NCBI GenBank assembly: GCA_020057065.1
Contig: JAGVGM010000349.1
Coordinates: forward strand, 1-64,000
Reading direction: 5' to 3'
Source: Thermodesulfovibrionia bacterium
Lineage (GTDB): Bacteria; Nitrospirota; Thermodesulfovibrionia; UBA6902
Length of the DNA stretch: 64,000 nt
In this document: positions 42,656 through 52,000 of the stretch, in pieces
Layout: every line of letters begins with the position of its first letter
Position numbering within the stretch: position 1 is the first letter of the stretch
The notes under the pieces: model-generated
What the model was told of the DNA's origin: nothing
Database searches by the model: none
The model's input: the letters and a program-made list of their open reading frames with translations, nothing else
Translations under genes and position numbers: made by a program

Positions 42656-45600
42656 ATGAAGAACACAGCCTTGTATAAGTTAATGTATGTGATTTTTATT
42701 CTTTTGACTGTAGCCGCTCTTTCATATCCATCAGCGCTTATTGCGCAGGGTTTTGACTGCTCGACAATGAACTGCGATGATCGGGATGCATGCACTGCTG
42801 ATTCATGCGATATTGAGATCGGATGTGTGAACACCTACACTTGCAGCGCCCCCCGCATTAAAGGCGCTCCGGTGACAAATGCGACTGTCGGGACCCTGTA
42901 TCAGTATTCTCCGCAGGTGCTTAATCCATCAGGGAATCAGTTGACATATACCCTCGATCTTCCGGCCGGGATGATCGGTGGCTTTACCGGTGAGACACTT
43001 GTTATGAGGTGGCTGCCGATCCTCAGCGAAGTTGGTATCCGTCATGTCTCAATTCGTGTTGAGGACAATGTTACTGCTGAATTCGACACACAGGAATATG
43101 ACATTACGGTAACGTCCACTGACCCGGTTTGTCCAGGGGGCAGGACGGATACTGACAGTGACGGGATAAGTGATGTCTGCGACAACTGCCCTTCGGTATC
43201 CAACTCAACCCAGAAGGACTCGGACAGGGACGGAGTGGGCAACTCGTGCGATAATTGTCCTGACTCTCCCAATCCCGGCCAGTCGGATGAGGATGGCGAC
43301 GGGATCGGTGATGCCTGTGATGAGGTTGAAGTCACGCTCACGCCTTCTAACCCTGCTCCTGACGACTTTATTATTATTGATGCTGCATACGGGGCAAATG
43401 TGCCGCCTAATCCCTTTATACAGATACTTTTAAACAGAGCTCTTGTTAAGGAATGCTCTGGTACCACGTGCAGGTACTCCGGAGGCCCCTTTAGAGACGG
43501 ATTCAGTTATCAGGTGCGTTACAAAAATACCAACGAAGTGTTTGTGGAAGTTCCTGAAAAGTTCATATCCTGCATAGTTGACTGTGACAGCGACGGTATC
43601 CTGAATCAGGATGATAACTGTCCCAAAGTCGTCAATCCTGACCAGAAGGATTCGGACTCGCAGTTGAAGTGTCAGATACTCGGCGGCGTTGTTCAGTGTG
43701 ATATTTTACAGGGTGACGGAGCCGGTGATGCCTGTGACAACTGTCCTTCAAAATATAATTCTGACCAGAAGGATTCGGACAATGACGGTATCGGTGATGA
43801 ATGCGATAACTGTAAATTAGCAGCGAATCCTGCCCAGGCTGATACTGACGGTGATAAGGTGGGGGATAATTGTGATAACTGTATTTATGACTCTAACTCC
43901 GGCCAGCTAAACAGCGATAATGATCCAATGGGTAATGCCTGTGACGATGACGATGACAATGACGGATGCCCCGATGCAAAGGACCCTAAACCAGCAATTT
44001 TCAGCCCGGATAATGACGCGGATGGTTTGGCCTCAGACTGCGACAACTGCCCGGTCAATTTCAATCCTGATCAGGACGATACCATTATCTCTTATGATGG
44101 AGTGGGTGACGCCTGCGACTGTTATGACGTTTTTAAGGGGCCGAATGAGACAGGGGTCGATTGCGGCGGGGTCTGTTCCTCCTGCGTTCCATGTACATGG
44201 TGTGGCAGCAGTGTCGAACCTGTGCGCATTAAGGGCAAGCCCAACAGCGGAAAGATAGATATTGTCTTTGTCCCCCATGAAGACATCAAGGACTTTATGT
44301 TCGGATTTGACAGTCAGGTCCTGAGCACTATCCGTGAAGGATATTTCACCATGGACCAGATGTCTGTGGATCCGATCTCGGCAGGCTATAAAGACAAGTT
44401 CAATTTCTATAAATATAAGGCAGGGTATGGCACTGATTACGGCTGCACCCATAAAGTGCCGGGTTATTATGCATACCTTAGCTGGCTTTCTCAATGCGGG
44501 ATTTGCGGTATGCCGAATAAACCTTCATGTGATTTTTGTGCACTTATAAAACCTTTATACTTCTGGGAAGTTGCCCCGTTTGCGGATTCCGGAGGAATTC
44601 TTTCACAAACAGGGACAAAAGGATGTGCCAATGCGTTGGGAGCTCCAAGCGACTGGACAGCAAATGCATTCGACCGGGATGTTGAGGTGCATGAGACAAT
44701 GCATTCAGTATTCGGGCTTGTAGATGAGTATTGCGGAAAGACCCTCTATACTCAGCTTAGTAAAAATTCAAATATCTGGAGTACAAAGTCAGGATGTGAG
44801 AGCGAGGCGGCAACCGAGGGGTGGACACTGGGAACCTGCAGAAAAATTGAGAACCCCAATACAGGCTGCTCAAAGAACTGGTGGAGATACGACCCTGACA
44901 CCCCTGACCAGGATGTTATGACGTGCAGCTGTAATACATACCGCTTTTATGAAGCTGACGCAAGGAGAGTTAATTATATATTTAACAATTGGCCGAGCAG
45001 CAACACAAAGGGCGTGCTCATGAATTTCAACATTACGTCTGGAGCAATGACTTTTCTCGGCGCAACTGTTGTTGATGATCATCCAGATATCGGGCTGCAA
45101 TATGCGCATTTTATTGGCGAAGCTATTTCAGCCAGGGGCGGAGTAATTAACATTTTCGGCATCTGGGACCCGCGTATCAAAGTAGGAGATGACGCGCCTG
45201 TTTCTGACAATGAGAACTTCCATATCATAATCCCGTTCTATGACGATCTGAAAAGGTTTAACATAAATGACCCTGAAAGCGGGAACTCTCTCATCACGGT
45301 CGATCTGACGGCATTATTGAGCAGGTACTGCTATAGCACGAACTATGAAAGTCAGGAATGCCAGACCGTGCTCGATCTTGACGGTGACGGCGCCTCAGGC
45401 ATGGAGGACAACTGCCCTGCTGTAGCGAATCCGGACCAGAGAGACAGTGACAGTGACAGGACAGGCGATATTTGTGATAACTGCCGTGATACCTTTAATC
45501 CGGACCAACTGGACACAGATTATGACGGCTACGGTGACGCCTGTGACCCTGATGACGACAATGACGGCATTCCTGATGACTGGGAAATTCAGTACAGGTT

Positions 45601-46246
45601 AGATCCTAAGAATGCTGCAGATGCAACAGGGGACCCTGACAATGACGGCTTCAGTAACTTTCGCGAATATCAATGGAACACCGACCCGAATGATCCTGCA
45701 TCAAAACCAGTAAATGTAATGATCGATCTTAAGCAGGGATTTAATCTGATCAGTTATTCAGGGAAGGGCAATCCCGTGGGCAAGGCCTTTGATCTCATCA
45801 AGATGCTTGGCAGTTCTCAGGAGATAGAGAGCGTGATGAAATTCGGTGCCTCAGGCGATTATAAGGAAGTGAGGTACAATGCTTTAGGTGAGCCTGAAGG
45901 AGACGATTATGAACTTGTGAATGGAGAAGGATATATAGTCTACTCAAAGGTTGCAAAGACAGTTGAACTGATCTTCAGCAATGAGTGTGCAGTAACGGGG
46001 TTAAAAATTGGAGTGAATCTGATAGGCTATCCATGCGTTTCTGTAAACATGACAGTTTATCAACTTCTTCAGAAGATCGGTATTGATACCGTTGTCTCCG
46101 GTATACAGCGATATAACACTGAGACTGGCAAGTTCGAGACTGCGGATTACCTCAGCGGTCTGCCTGCTGGCGTGAACTTTCAGATAAAGGCAGGGGAAGG
46201 GTATTTTATTTATATGAGAAAGGATGTGATGGGCTTTCAGCCGTAA
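42656..46246 (+). CDS. Secreted M64-like metallopeptidase paralogue with TSP3 repeats and the shared C-terminal module
   Basis: IDIVFVPHEDI..., VHETMHSVFGLVDEYCG; ends [17 protein letters not shown]. Confidence 0.88.
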   Translation: MKNTALYKLMYVIFILLTVAALSYPSALIAQGFDCSTMNCDDRDACTADSCDIEIGCVNTYTCSAPRIKGAPVTNATVGTLYQYSPQVLNPSGNQLTYTLDLPAGMIGGFTGETLVMRWLPILSEVGIRHVSIRVEDNVTAEFDTQEYDITVTSTDPVCPGGRTDTDSDGISDVCDNCPSVSNSTQKDSDRDGVGNSCDNCPDSPNPGQSDEDGDGIGDACDEVEVTLTPSNPAPDDFIIIDAAYGANVPPNPFIQILLNRALVKECSGTTCRYSGGPFRDGFSYQVRYKNTNEVFVEVPEKFISCIVDCDSDGILNQDDNCPKVVNPDQKDSDSQLKCQILGGVVQCDILQGDGAGDACDNCPSKYNSDQKDSDNDGIGDECDNCKLAANPAQADTDGDKVGDNCDNCIYDSNSGQLNSDNDPMGNACDDDDDNDGCPDAKDPKPAIFSPDNDADGLASDCDNCPVNFNPDQDDTIISYDGVGDACDCYDVFKGPNETGVDCGGVCSSCVPCTWCGSSVEPVRIKGKPNSGKIDIVFVPHEDIKDFMFGFDSQVLSTIREGYFTMDQMSVDPISAGYKDKFNFYKYKAGYGTDYGCTHKVPGYYAYLSWLSQCGICGMPNKPSCDFCALIKPLYFWEVAPFADSGGILSQTGTKGCANALGAPSDWTANAFDRDVEVHETMHSVFGLVDEYCGKTLYTQLSKNSNIWSTKSGCESEAATEGWTLGTCRKIENPNTGCSKNWWRYDPDTPDQDVMTCSCNTYRFYEADARRVNYIFNNWPSSNTKGVLMNFNITSGAMTFLGATVVDDHPDIGLQYAHFIGEAISARGGVINIFGIWDPRIKVGDDAPVSDNENFHIIIPFYDDLKRFNINDPESGNSLITVDLTALLSRYCYSTNYESQECQTVLDLDGDGASGMEDNCPAVANPDQRDSDSDRTGDICDNCRDTFNPDQLDTDYDGYGDACDPDDDNDGIPDDWEIQYRLDPKNAADATGDPDNDGFSNFREYQWNTDPNDPASKPVNVMIDLKQGFNLISYSGKGNPVGKAFDLIKMLGSSQEIESVMKFGASGDYKEVRYNALGEPEGDDYELVNGEGYIVYSKVAKTVELIFSNECAVTGLKIGVNLIGYPCVSVNMTVYQLLQKIGIDTVVSGIQRYNTETGKFETADYLSGLPAGVNFQIKAGEGYFIYMRKDVMGFQP

Positions 46247-46447
46247 AGTAAAAGCGCGCAAGCTCGGAAGATCGTAAGCGGGGATCATAGTGCCCAAGTG
46301 CACTGATGCTCTGACCCAATTGCAGGTACTGGGCAGAACGTTAATGTAAGTTCAAGCGTGGAGATATTGGATAAGTGTTATAAATCTGTTACAATAGGTG
46401 TTCAGGAAAATGGCAGTACTGGTAAAAAAACAGTAAAAATCAAGCAT

Positions 46448-46521
46448 GCCCCCTTAGCTCAGTCGGATAGAGCACAGGTTTCCTAAACCTGGTGCCGCTG
46501 GTTCGATTCCAGCAGGGGGCA
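46448..46521 (+). tRNA. tRNA-Arg (anticodon CCT)
   Basis: GCCCCCT...GCTC-AGTCGGATA-GAGC...CAGGT-TTCCTAA-ACCTG...GCTGG-TTCGATT-CCAGC-AGGGGGC-A cloverleaf. Confidence 0.95.
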
Positions 46522-46530
46522 CTTTATTTT
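46480..46530 (+). repeat. Left copy of a 51-bp direct repeat (anticodon loop to just past the tRNA 3' end)
   Basis: TTCCTAAACCTGGTGCCGCTGGTTCGATTCCAGCAGGGGGCACTTTATTTT. Confidence 0.95.
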
Positions 46531-46657
46531 CCGAGGCGTTACGACTTCTTCTGTAGAATTTACATTAAGAAAAACTTATGAGTATCGCTGAACAGTTATG
46601 AAGAAAAAGGGATGTATCTACATTGTCAGACTTATGAAAAATGGTGAGCTTAAGGTT

Positions 46658-46849
46658 TTATTTTCCTATGAGGATATCTTCAGCTTTGATCCATATGCTT
46701 TTACCATCACGCCAGATAATGATAGGATTACCAGCCTGCTTATGTTTTAATAAAGCGTCACGAACACCCTGAGTGAGAGCCTTGGTTATTCTTTCCGGGT
46801 TAGTAAATGCTTCAACGATTTTGTCTTTATGTTTTTTTCTGAGAGTCAT
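46658..46849 (-). CDS. Small protein following the zeta toxin-like gene (possible antitoxin/partner)
   Basis: 63-aa ORF overlapping the 3' end of 46827-47426. Confidence 0.6.
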   Translation of the reverse strand: MTLRKKHKDKIVEAFTNPERITKALTQGVRDALLKHKQAGNPIIIWRDGKSIWIKAEDILIGK

Positions 46850-47426
46850 ATTTATTCTTTATATTATGCCAAATAACTGAATCGATTACAACCAATCTAT
46901 GTTCCTGATCCTCATGAGCTACCAATCTTGGTTTTTCACCAGAATTGTCATACAGAACCCAGGTATCAGCAATAGATCTATAAAGTTTAAAAAAATTCTT
47001 TATGCCGGCATGATATCTGCGCTTGACTGTTTCTTCTGGAACATTGTGACCACCCATACGAACCCTGTCCGCAACACGGGCTATGGCGAATTCTTCATTC
47101 GGCAACCACAAAAAAACCATATGGAAATAATAACCTGTTTTACGGAGTTCAGAGATCCATGGGGCAAAAGTCCTACTGGCTAATGTTGTTTCAAAAGCAA
47201 AGTCAACTTGTTTTTTTGAAAGATAATGTATGCGCTCAAGCATTATGCGCCCTGCATGAAATATTGCCCCCTCCGGTTGAAATCCTGACAGACCCTGGGC
47301 GATTAAATCAGCATTAACAAATTCGGTTACTTTAAGAGTCCCTTTCAGAAGAGAAGGGGCAGTTGTCGATTTCCCAGCACCATTAGGGCCAGCAATGACA
47401 ATAAGATTTGGACGTTTAATGGTCAT
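46827..47426 (-). CDS. Zeta toxin-family P-loop kinase
   Basis: LIVIAGPNGAGKSTTAPSLL Walker A, FVNADLIAQGLSGFQPEGAIFHAGRIMLERI, FAFETTLASRTF. Confidence 0.88.
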   Translation of the reverse strand: MTIKRPNLIVIAGPNGAGKSTTAPSLLKGTLKVTEFVNADLIAQGLSGFQPEGAIFHAGRIMLERIHYLSKKQVDFAFETTLASRTFAPWISELRKTGYYFHMVFLWLPNEEFAIARVADRVRMGGHNVPEETVKRRYHAGIKNFFKLYRSIADTWVLYDNSGEKPRLVAHEDQEHRLVVIDSVIWHNIKNKYDSQKKT

Positions 47427-47541
47427 TGTTATTATCCTATCTCTCCACAGTTGAAATTCATTAATTCCTGATGTGGTGTATTTTATCAGCTATAGCTAAG
47501 GAATTTCTATCGACTGCTCTTACCGCTCCTTACTTTCAAAC

Positions 47542-47769
47542 TTACGATCTTAAGATTTTACCGGAAAATAAAGTATCGTCCATAGAATATGCAATTATTG
47601 GCTTTAACCCTCTGCCCCAATCTATACTGCCGATCTCTGAGCGAACGTTTTTCTGAATAAACCGATAAACATTCGGAGCATATTTTCGTATCCAGGAATA
47701 ATTGAATGTATCAGGCCGTTTCTCTATCAGCAGTTCATTTATGGTTTTAAAAGCAGAATTAAAATCCAT
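47542..47769 (-). CDS. Small hypothetical protein inside the tRNA-flanked segment
   Basis: 75-aa ORF MDFNSAFKTINELLIEKRPDTFNYSWIRKYAPNVYRFIQKNV... Confidence 0.5.
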   Translation of the reverse strand: MDFNSAFKTINELLIEKRPDTFNYSWIRKYAPNVYRFIQKNVRSEIGSIDWGRGLKPIIAYSMDDTLFSGKILRS

Positions 47770-47871
47770 TGCATTATCTTAAATAGTAAAACGGAAGCGA
47801 TTTAAAAAGCGTGCTATCAAACATTGTAGTATAAAAGTTTGATAGGTATTTCGTATTTTTGCTATTTTAAA

Positions 47872-47922
47872 TTCCTAAACCTGGTGCCGCTGGTTCGATC
47901 CCAGCAGGGGGCACTTTATTTT
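47872..47922 (+). repeat. Right copy of the 51-bp direct repeat (tRNA-Arg 3' fragment)
   Basis: 50/51 identical to 46480-46530 (GATTCC vs GATCCC). Confidence 0.95.
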
Positions 47923-48114
47923 TTCCGCAGATTCCGGCAAGATCTTTCTCATTATTTTCCCTGCTATATTGATGCGTTAGGCGACTTCCTCAATATAATG
48001 CTGTCAGGCATTAATAAAATTTCCATTGCATCCTGTTTTTTGTTTATGTATCATATGACTGTATTTGCAAACCACACAACTTTGTGATATGTAAAATTTT
48101 AAAAGGGAGCGCTT

Positions 48115-48510
48115 ATGGAAAATTTCTTCTGGGGCATTATAGCTGGTGCAGTAATTGTATTGATCGCATTCCTGATCCCTGCCATTTTGCAGATAACAAG
48201 GACCGTCAGGGCTGCCGAGGATTTTATTAAGACAACACAGGCATCGTTAAATCCGCTTCTGCTTAAGCTGAATGAAACAATTGACAGAACCAATAAGGTG
48301 GCAGCAGGGGTAGAGGAGTCGGTCCATAATGTTCAGCATTTGACGAGGGCAGTTGGAGAGACAGGAGCCCTGATCGATGAATTAAATCACTTTGTAAGGC
48401 AGGTGGGAGTATTTTTATCTGCCGGGACCTCAGGACTTGGCTCGGGCATTAAAGCCGCTTTTGCTATTTTGACCAAAGGGGCCGTTGAGAAGATCACATC
48501 AAAGAAGTGA
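48115..48510 (+). CDS. DUF948 membrane-anchored protein
   Basis: N-terminal TM; ETIDRTNKVAAGVEESVHNVQHLTRAVGETGALIDELN. Confidence 0.75.
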   Translation: MENFFWGIIAGAVIVLIAFLIPAILQITRTVRAAEDFIKTTQASLNPLLLKLNETIDRTNKVAAGVEESVHNVQHLTRAVGETGALIDELNHFVRQVGVFLSAGTSGLGSGIKAAFAILTKGAVEKITSKK

Positions 48511-48548
48511 TATTTACTGAGTAATTTATTAATAAAGCCACATTAGTT

Positions 48549-48624
48549 GTCATTCCCGCAGTCAGTAAGCGGGAATCCGTTCAAGTGCAGAACTGGATGC
48601 CCGATTAAGAACTTCGGGCATGAC
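48549..48624. repeat. Dispersed palindromic element
   Basis: GTCATTCCCGC...GCGGGAATCC...GGATGCCCGA...TCGGGCATGAC. Confidence 0.7.
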
Positions 48625-48690
48625 GGTTCACTGATTGAGTTTATAAACAGGCTGTATTGAAATGCAAACAACTTTTAAAAGGGAGGAAAA

Positions 48691-49002
48691 ATGAACGACG
48701 AAAGAGGATTTTCTGCAGGCAGTGTTATTCTTGCATTTGTTTTAGGAGGTATTGTTGGCGCAGGAGCTGCTCTGCTAATGGCTCCGCAGTCAGGAAGAGA
48801 GACCAGGGAGAAGATAAAGGAATTTGCTGACGAGACCAGAAAGAAAGCAACTGAATATGCAGGACAGGTAAAAGAGAAGGTTTCCTCGGTAGTGGAAGAT
48901 GGCAAGCATTTTGTGGAAGACAAAAAGTCGTTAATCTCCACCGCAATAGACGCTGGTAAAGAAGCGTATCAGAAGGAAAAAGAGAAGCTGTCCAAATCAT
49001 AA
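48691..49002 (+). CDS. YtxH-domain protein
   Basis: SVILAFVLGGIVGAGAALLMAPQSGRETREKIKEFADETRKKATEYA. Confidence 0.85.
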   Translation: MNDERGFSAGSVILAFVLGGIVGAGAALLMAPQSGRETREKIKEFADETRKKATEYAGQVKEKVSSVVEDGKHFVEDKKSLISTAIDAGKEAYQKEKEKLSKS

Positions 49003-49005
49003 TTG

Positions 49006-52000
49006 ATGACAGAAAAGGGAAGAGGAACAGAATTGAGGAGATTCGTAGGACTTGACGCAGGCTCTGTAAGTGTAAAACTTGCTGTTCTTGATGTTAGGGG
49101 AAATATTCTTGAAACGAAGTATGTCAGACACAAAGGCAATCCCCTTCCTGTCGCGTATGAACTTCTAAAAAATGTAACGCGTGTAGGGGCGTTTCGCGAA
49201 ACGCCCCTACTTTCCATCACCGGCTCAGCCGGCAAGGTCATTGCCGGAGCATTCGGCATAAAGCCTGTAAATGAAGTGGTTGCTCTCAGCTATTCAACTA
49301 AAAAGCTTTATCCTGAGGTCAGGACCGCTATAGAGATGGGAGGCGAGGATTCAAAGCTTATCCTTCTTGAAAACGGTGCGATAAAGGAATTTTCGATGAA
49401 CTCTGCATGCGCTGCAGGAACCGGTTCCTTTATTGACCAGCAGGCTGAGAGGCTTTTTCTCAGTATCGAAGAGTTCAGTGAACTTTCACTCAGATCAGAG
49501 AGCCCTCCGCGAATAGCCGGCAGGTGCAGTGTTTTTGCAAAATCGGATATGATCCATCTTCAGCAGATCGCAACACCTGTTGAGGATATTGTTGCGGGAC
49601 TTTGTTTTGCGGTCGCAAGGAACTTCAAGGGGAGTATCTGCAAAAATATGGAGCTGCCTGAGCCTATAAGTTTTCAGGGAGGTGTTGCAGCTAACAAAGG
49701 CGTTGTAAGGGCTTTCAGGGAAATATTCAGTACAGAGAACATCATAATCCCCGAACATTTTGCGCTAATGCCTGCAATAGGCGCTGTTTTGAAAGATATG
49801 GAGGCGGGGATTGAAAATGATTTTGATATCGAAAGACTGAAATTGTTTATTGAGACCCTGAAAGACGAGGAACAAGGGCATAAACCGCTGAGGGCAGTCA
49901 GCAGTCAGCGGTCAGCGGTCAGCAATGTAGGGGCGGGTTTGAAACCCGCCCCTACGTACTCTAAAAACGCATACCTCGGCATTGACATCGGCTCTATCAG
50001 CACGAATCTTGCTGTCATTGATGAAGAAGGAAGGCTGCTTGCAAAGAGATATCTTATGACTGCAGGGCGGCCTATCGAGGCGGTAAAGAAAGGCCTTGAT
50101 GAGATAGGCAGTGAGGTTGGAGATAAGGTACATATTTGCGGGGTTGGGACCACGGGTTCCGGAAGATATATGATAGCGGATTTTGTCGGGGCAGACATTG
50201 TCAAAAATGAGATCACAGCCCAGGCCCGTGCTGCCGTAGAAATTGACCCTCAGGTTGATACTATCTTTGAGATCGGCGGGCAGGATTCTAAATATATCTC
50301 CATAAGGGACGGCATCATTATTGATTTTGAGATGAACAAGGCTTGTGCCGCAGGCACGGGGTCTTTTATTGAGGAGCAGGCTGAGAAACTTGATATATCG
50401 GTAAAAAATGAATTTTCAGAAATTGCATTTCGATCTGAGAAACCCTGCACGCTCGGAGAAAGATGCACTGTCTTTATGGAGAACTCTCTTCTGTCAAAAC
50501 AGCAGAGGGGGGCTGCAAAAGAAGACCTTACGGCAGGACTTGCCTATTCCATAGTCCAGAACTATATAAACCGTGTTGTTGGCGACAGGGCTATCGGCAA
50601 GAGGATATTTTTCCAGGGCGGAGTGGCCTTTAATAAAGCCGTTGTTGCAGCCTTCGAGAATTATCTTAACAGAGAGATCATTGTACCCCCTGATCATGAT
50701 GTCACAGGAGCTATAGGAATGGCGAGAATAGCTAAGAAGCACATGGAAGATCAGCGTTCAGCAATCAGCGTTCAGCAATCAGCAGTAGAGGCAATTCATG
50801 AATTGCCCCTACATGAATCCCCCATTACATCTTTCAAAGGTTTTGATCTTTCAAAAAGAGACTACGAAATAAAGTCATTTCCCTGTAAGGGTTGTGATAA
50901 TTTATGCGAGATAAACAGGGTTCAGGTGGAAGGGGAAAAAGAACCTCTTTACTACGGAAGCAGATGCGAAAAGTATGACATCAAGCGGAAGAAAAATACC
51001 TCCTCGGGCATGCCCGATCTTTTTTCAGAAAGAGAAGAACTGCTTACAAAAACACATAATGAATATTGTAACAAGTTACGAGTTGCGAGTTACGAGTCAA
51101 AGAATAACAACCCATCACCCATTACCCATCACCCGTTAAGGATAAAAATCGGTATCCCGAGGATATTCTTCTTTCATGACTTCCTTCCTTTCTGGAGCAC
51201 GCTTCTGTGGGAGCTTGGTTTTGATGTAGAGCTCTCGGCAAATACCAACAGGCAGATAATAAACAAGGGCGTTGAGAGTATCCTTGCGGAAAGCTGTTTC
51301 CCGCATAAGGTTGCGCATGGACACATAAGGGACCTTATGGAAAAGAACGTTGACGCTGTTTTTCTCCCGAGTTTTATAAATTTCAACTTTGAAAGTGAAG
51401 CGGCCAGCAGTTTTGCCTGTCCTTACGCCCAGACCATGCCGTATATTGCCGGTATAGCTTTTGGTGAGGTCAGATTTATTAAACCGATAATAAACCTTGA
51501 ATATGGCAGGCAAAATCTTGTGAACGAAATCCACAGATCGCTTAAACCATTTCATATAACAAAGGCCTCAATTAAAAAGGCGCTCGAAAAGGCAGAAAAG
51601 GCTCAAAAGGAATTCACATCTGCGGTCAGGAAACGCGGAGCAGAGGTCCTTGCGAATATAAAAGAAAGAACGATCGTGATCATAGGGCGTGCATATAACG
51701 CATTTGACTCCGGCATAAATCTCGAGATACCGAAAAAACTGGCATTCCTCGGAGTATTCTCTATCCCTATGGATTATCTTCCTCTGGAAACTGTTGATAT
51801 CTCCAGTAAATGGACGAATATGTACTGGAGGTCAGGGCAAAATATTTTGAGAGCCGCTGAATTGATAAGGGATGATCCAAAACTGTTTGCACTCTATATA
51901 GGGAATTTTTCATGCGGCCCTGATTCCTTTATACACCACTTTTTTGATGAAACAATGTCAAATAAGCCATTTTTACATATAGAAATAGATGAGCACAGCG

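Noticed and set aside
46448-47922. Prophage at the tRNA-Arg
   Set aside because: No integrase, capsid, terminase or other phage genes in the 1.4-kb interval.
47872-47945. A second tRNA-Arg gene
   Set aside because: Only the 3' part (anticodon loop onward) is present; no acceptor 5' strand or D-arm. Treated as an att-like repeat.
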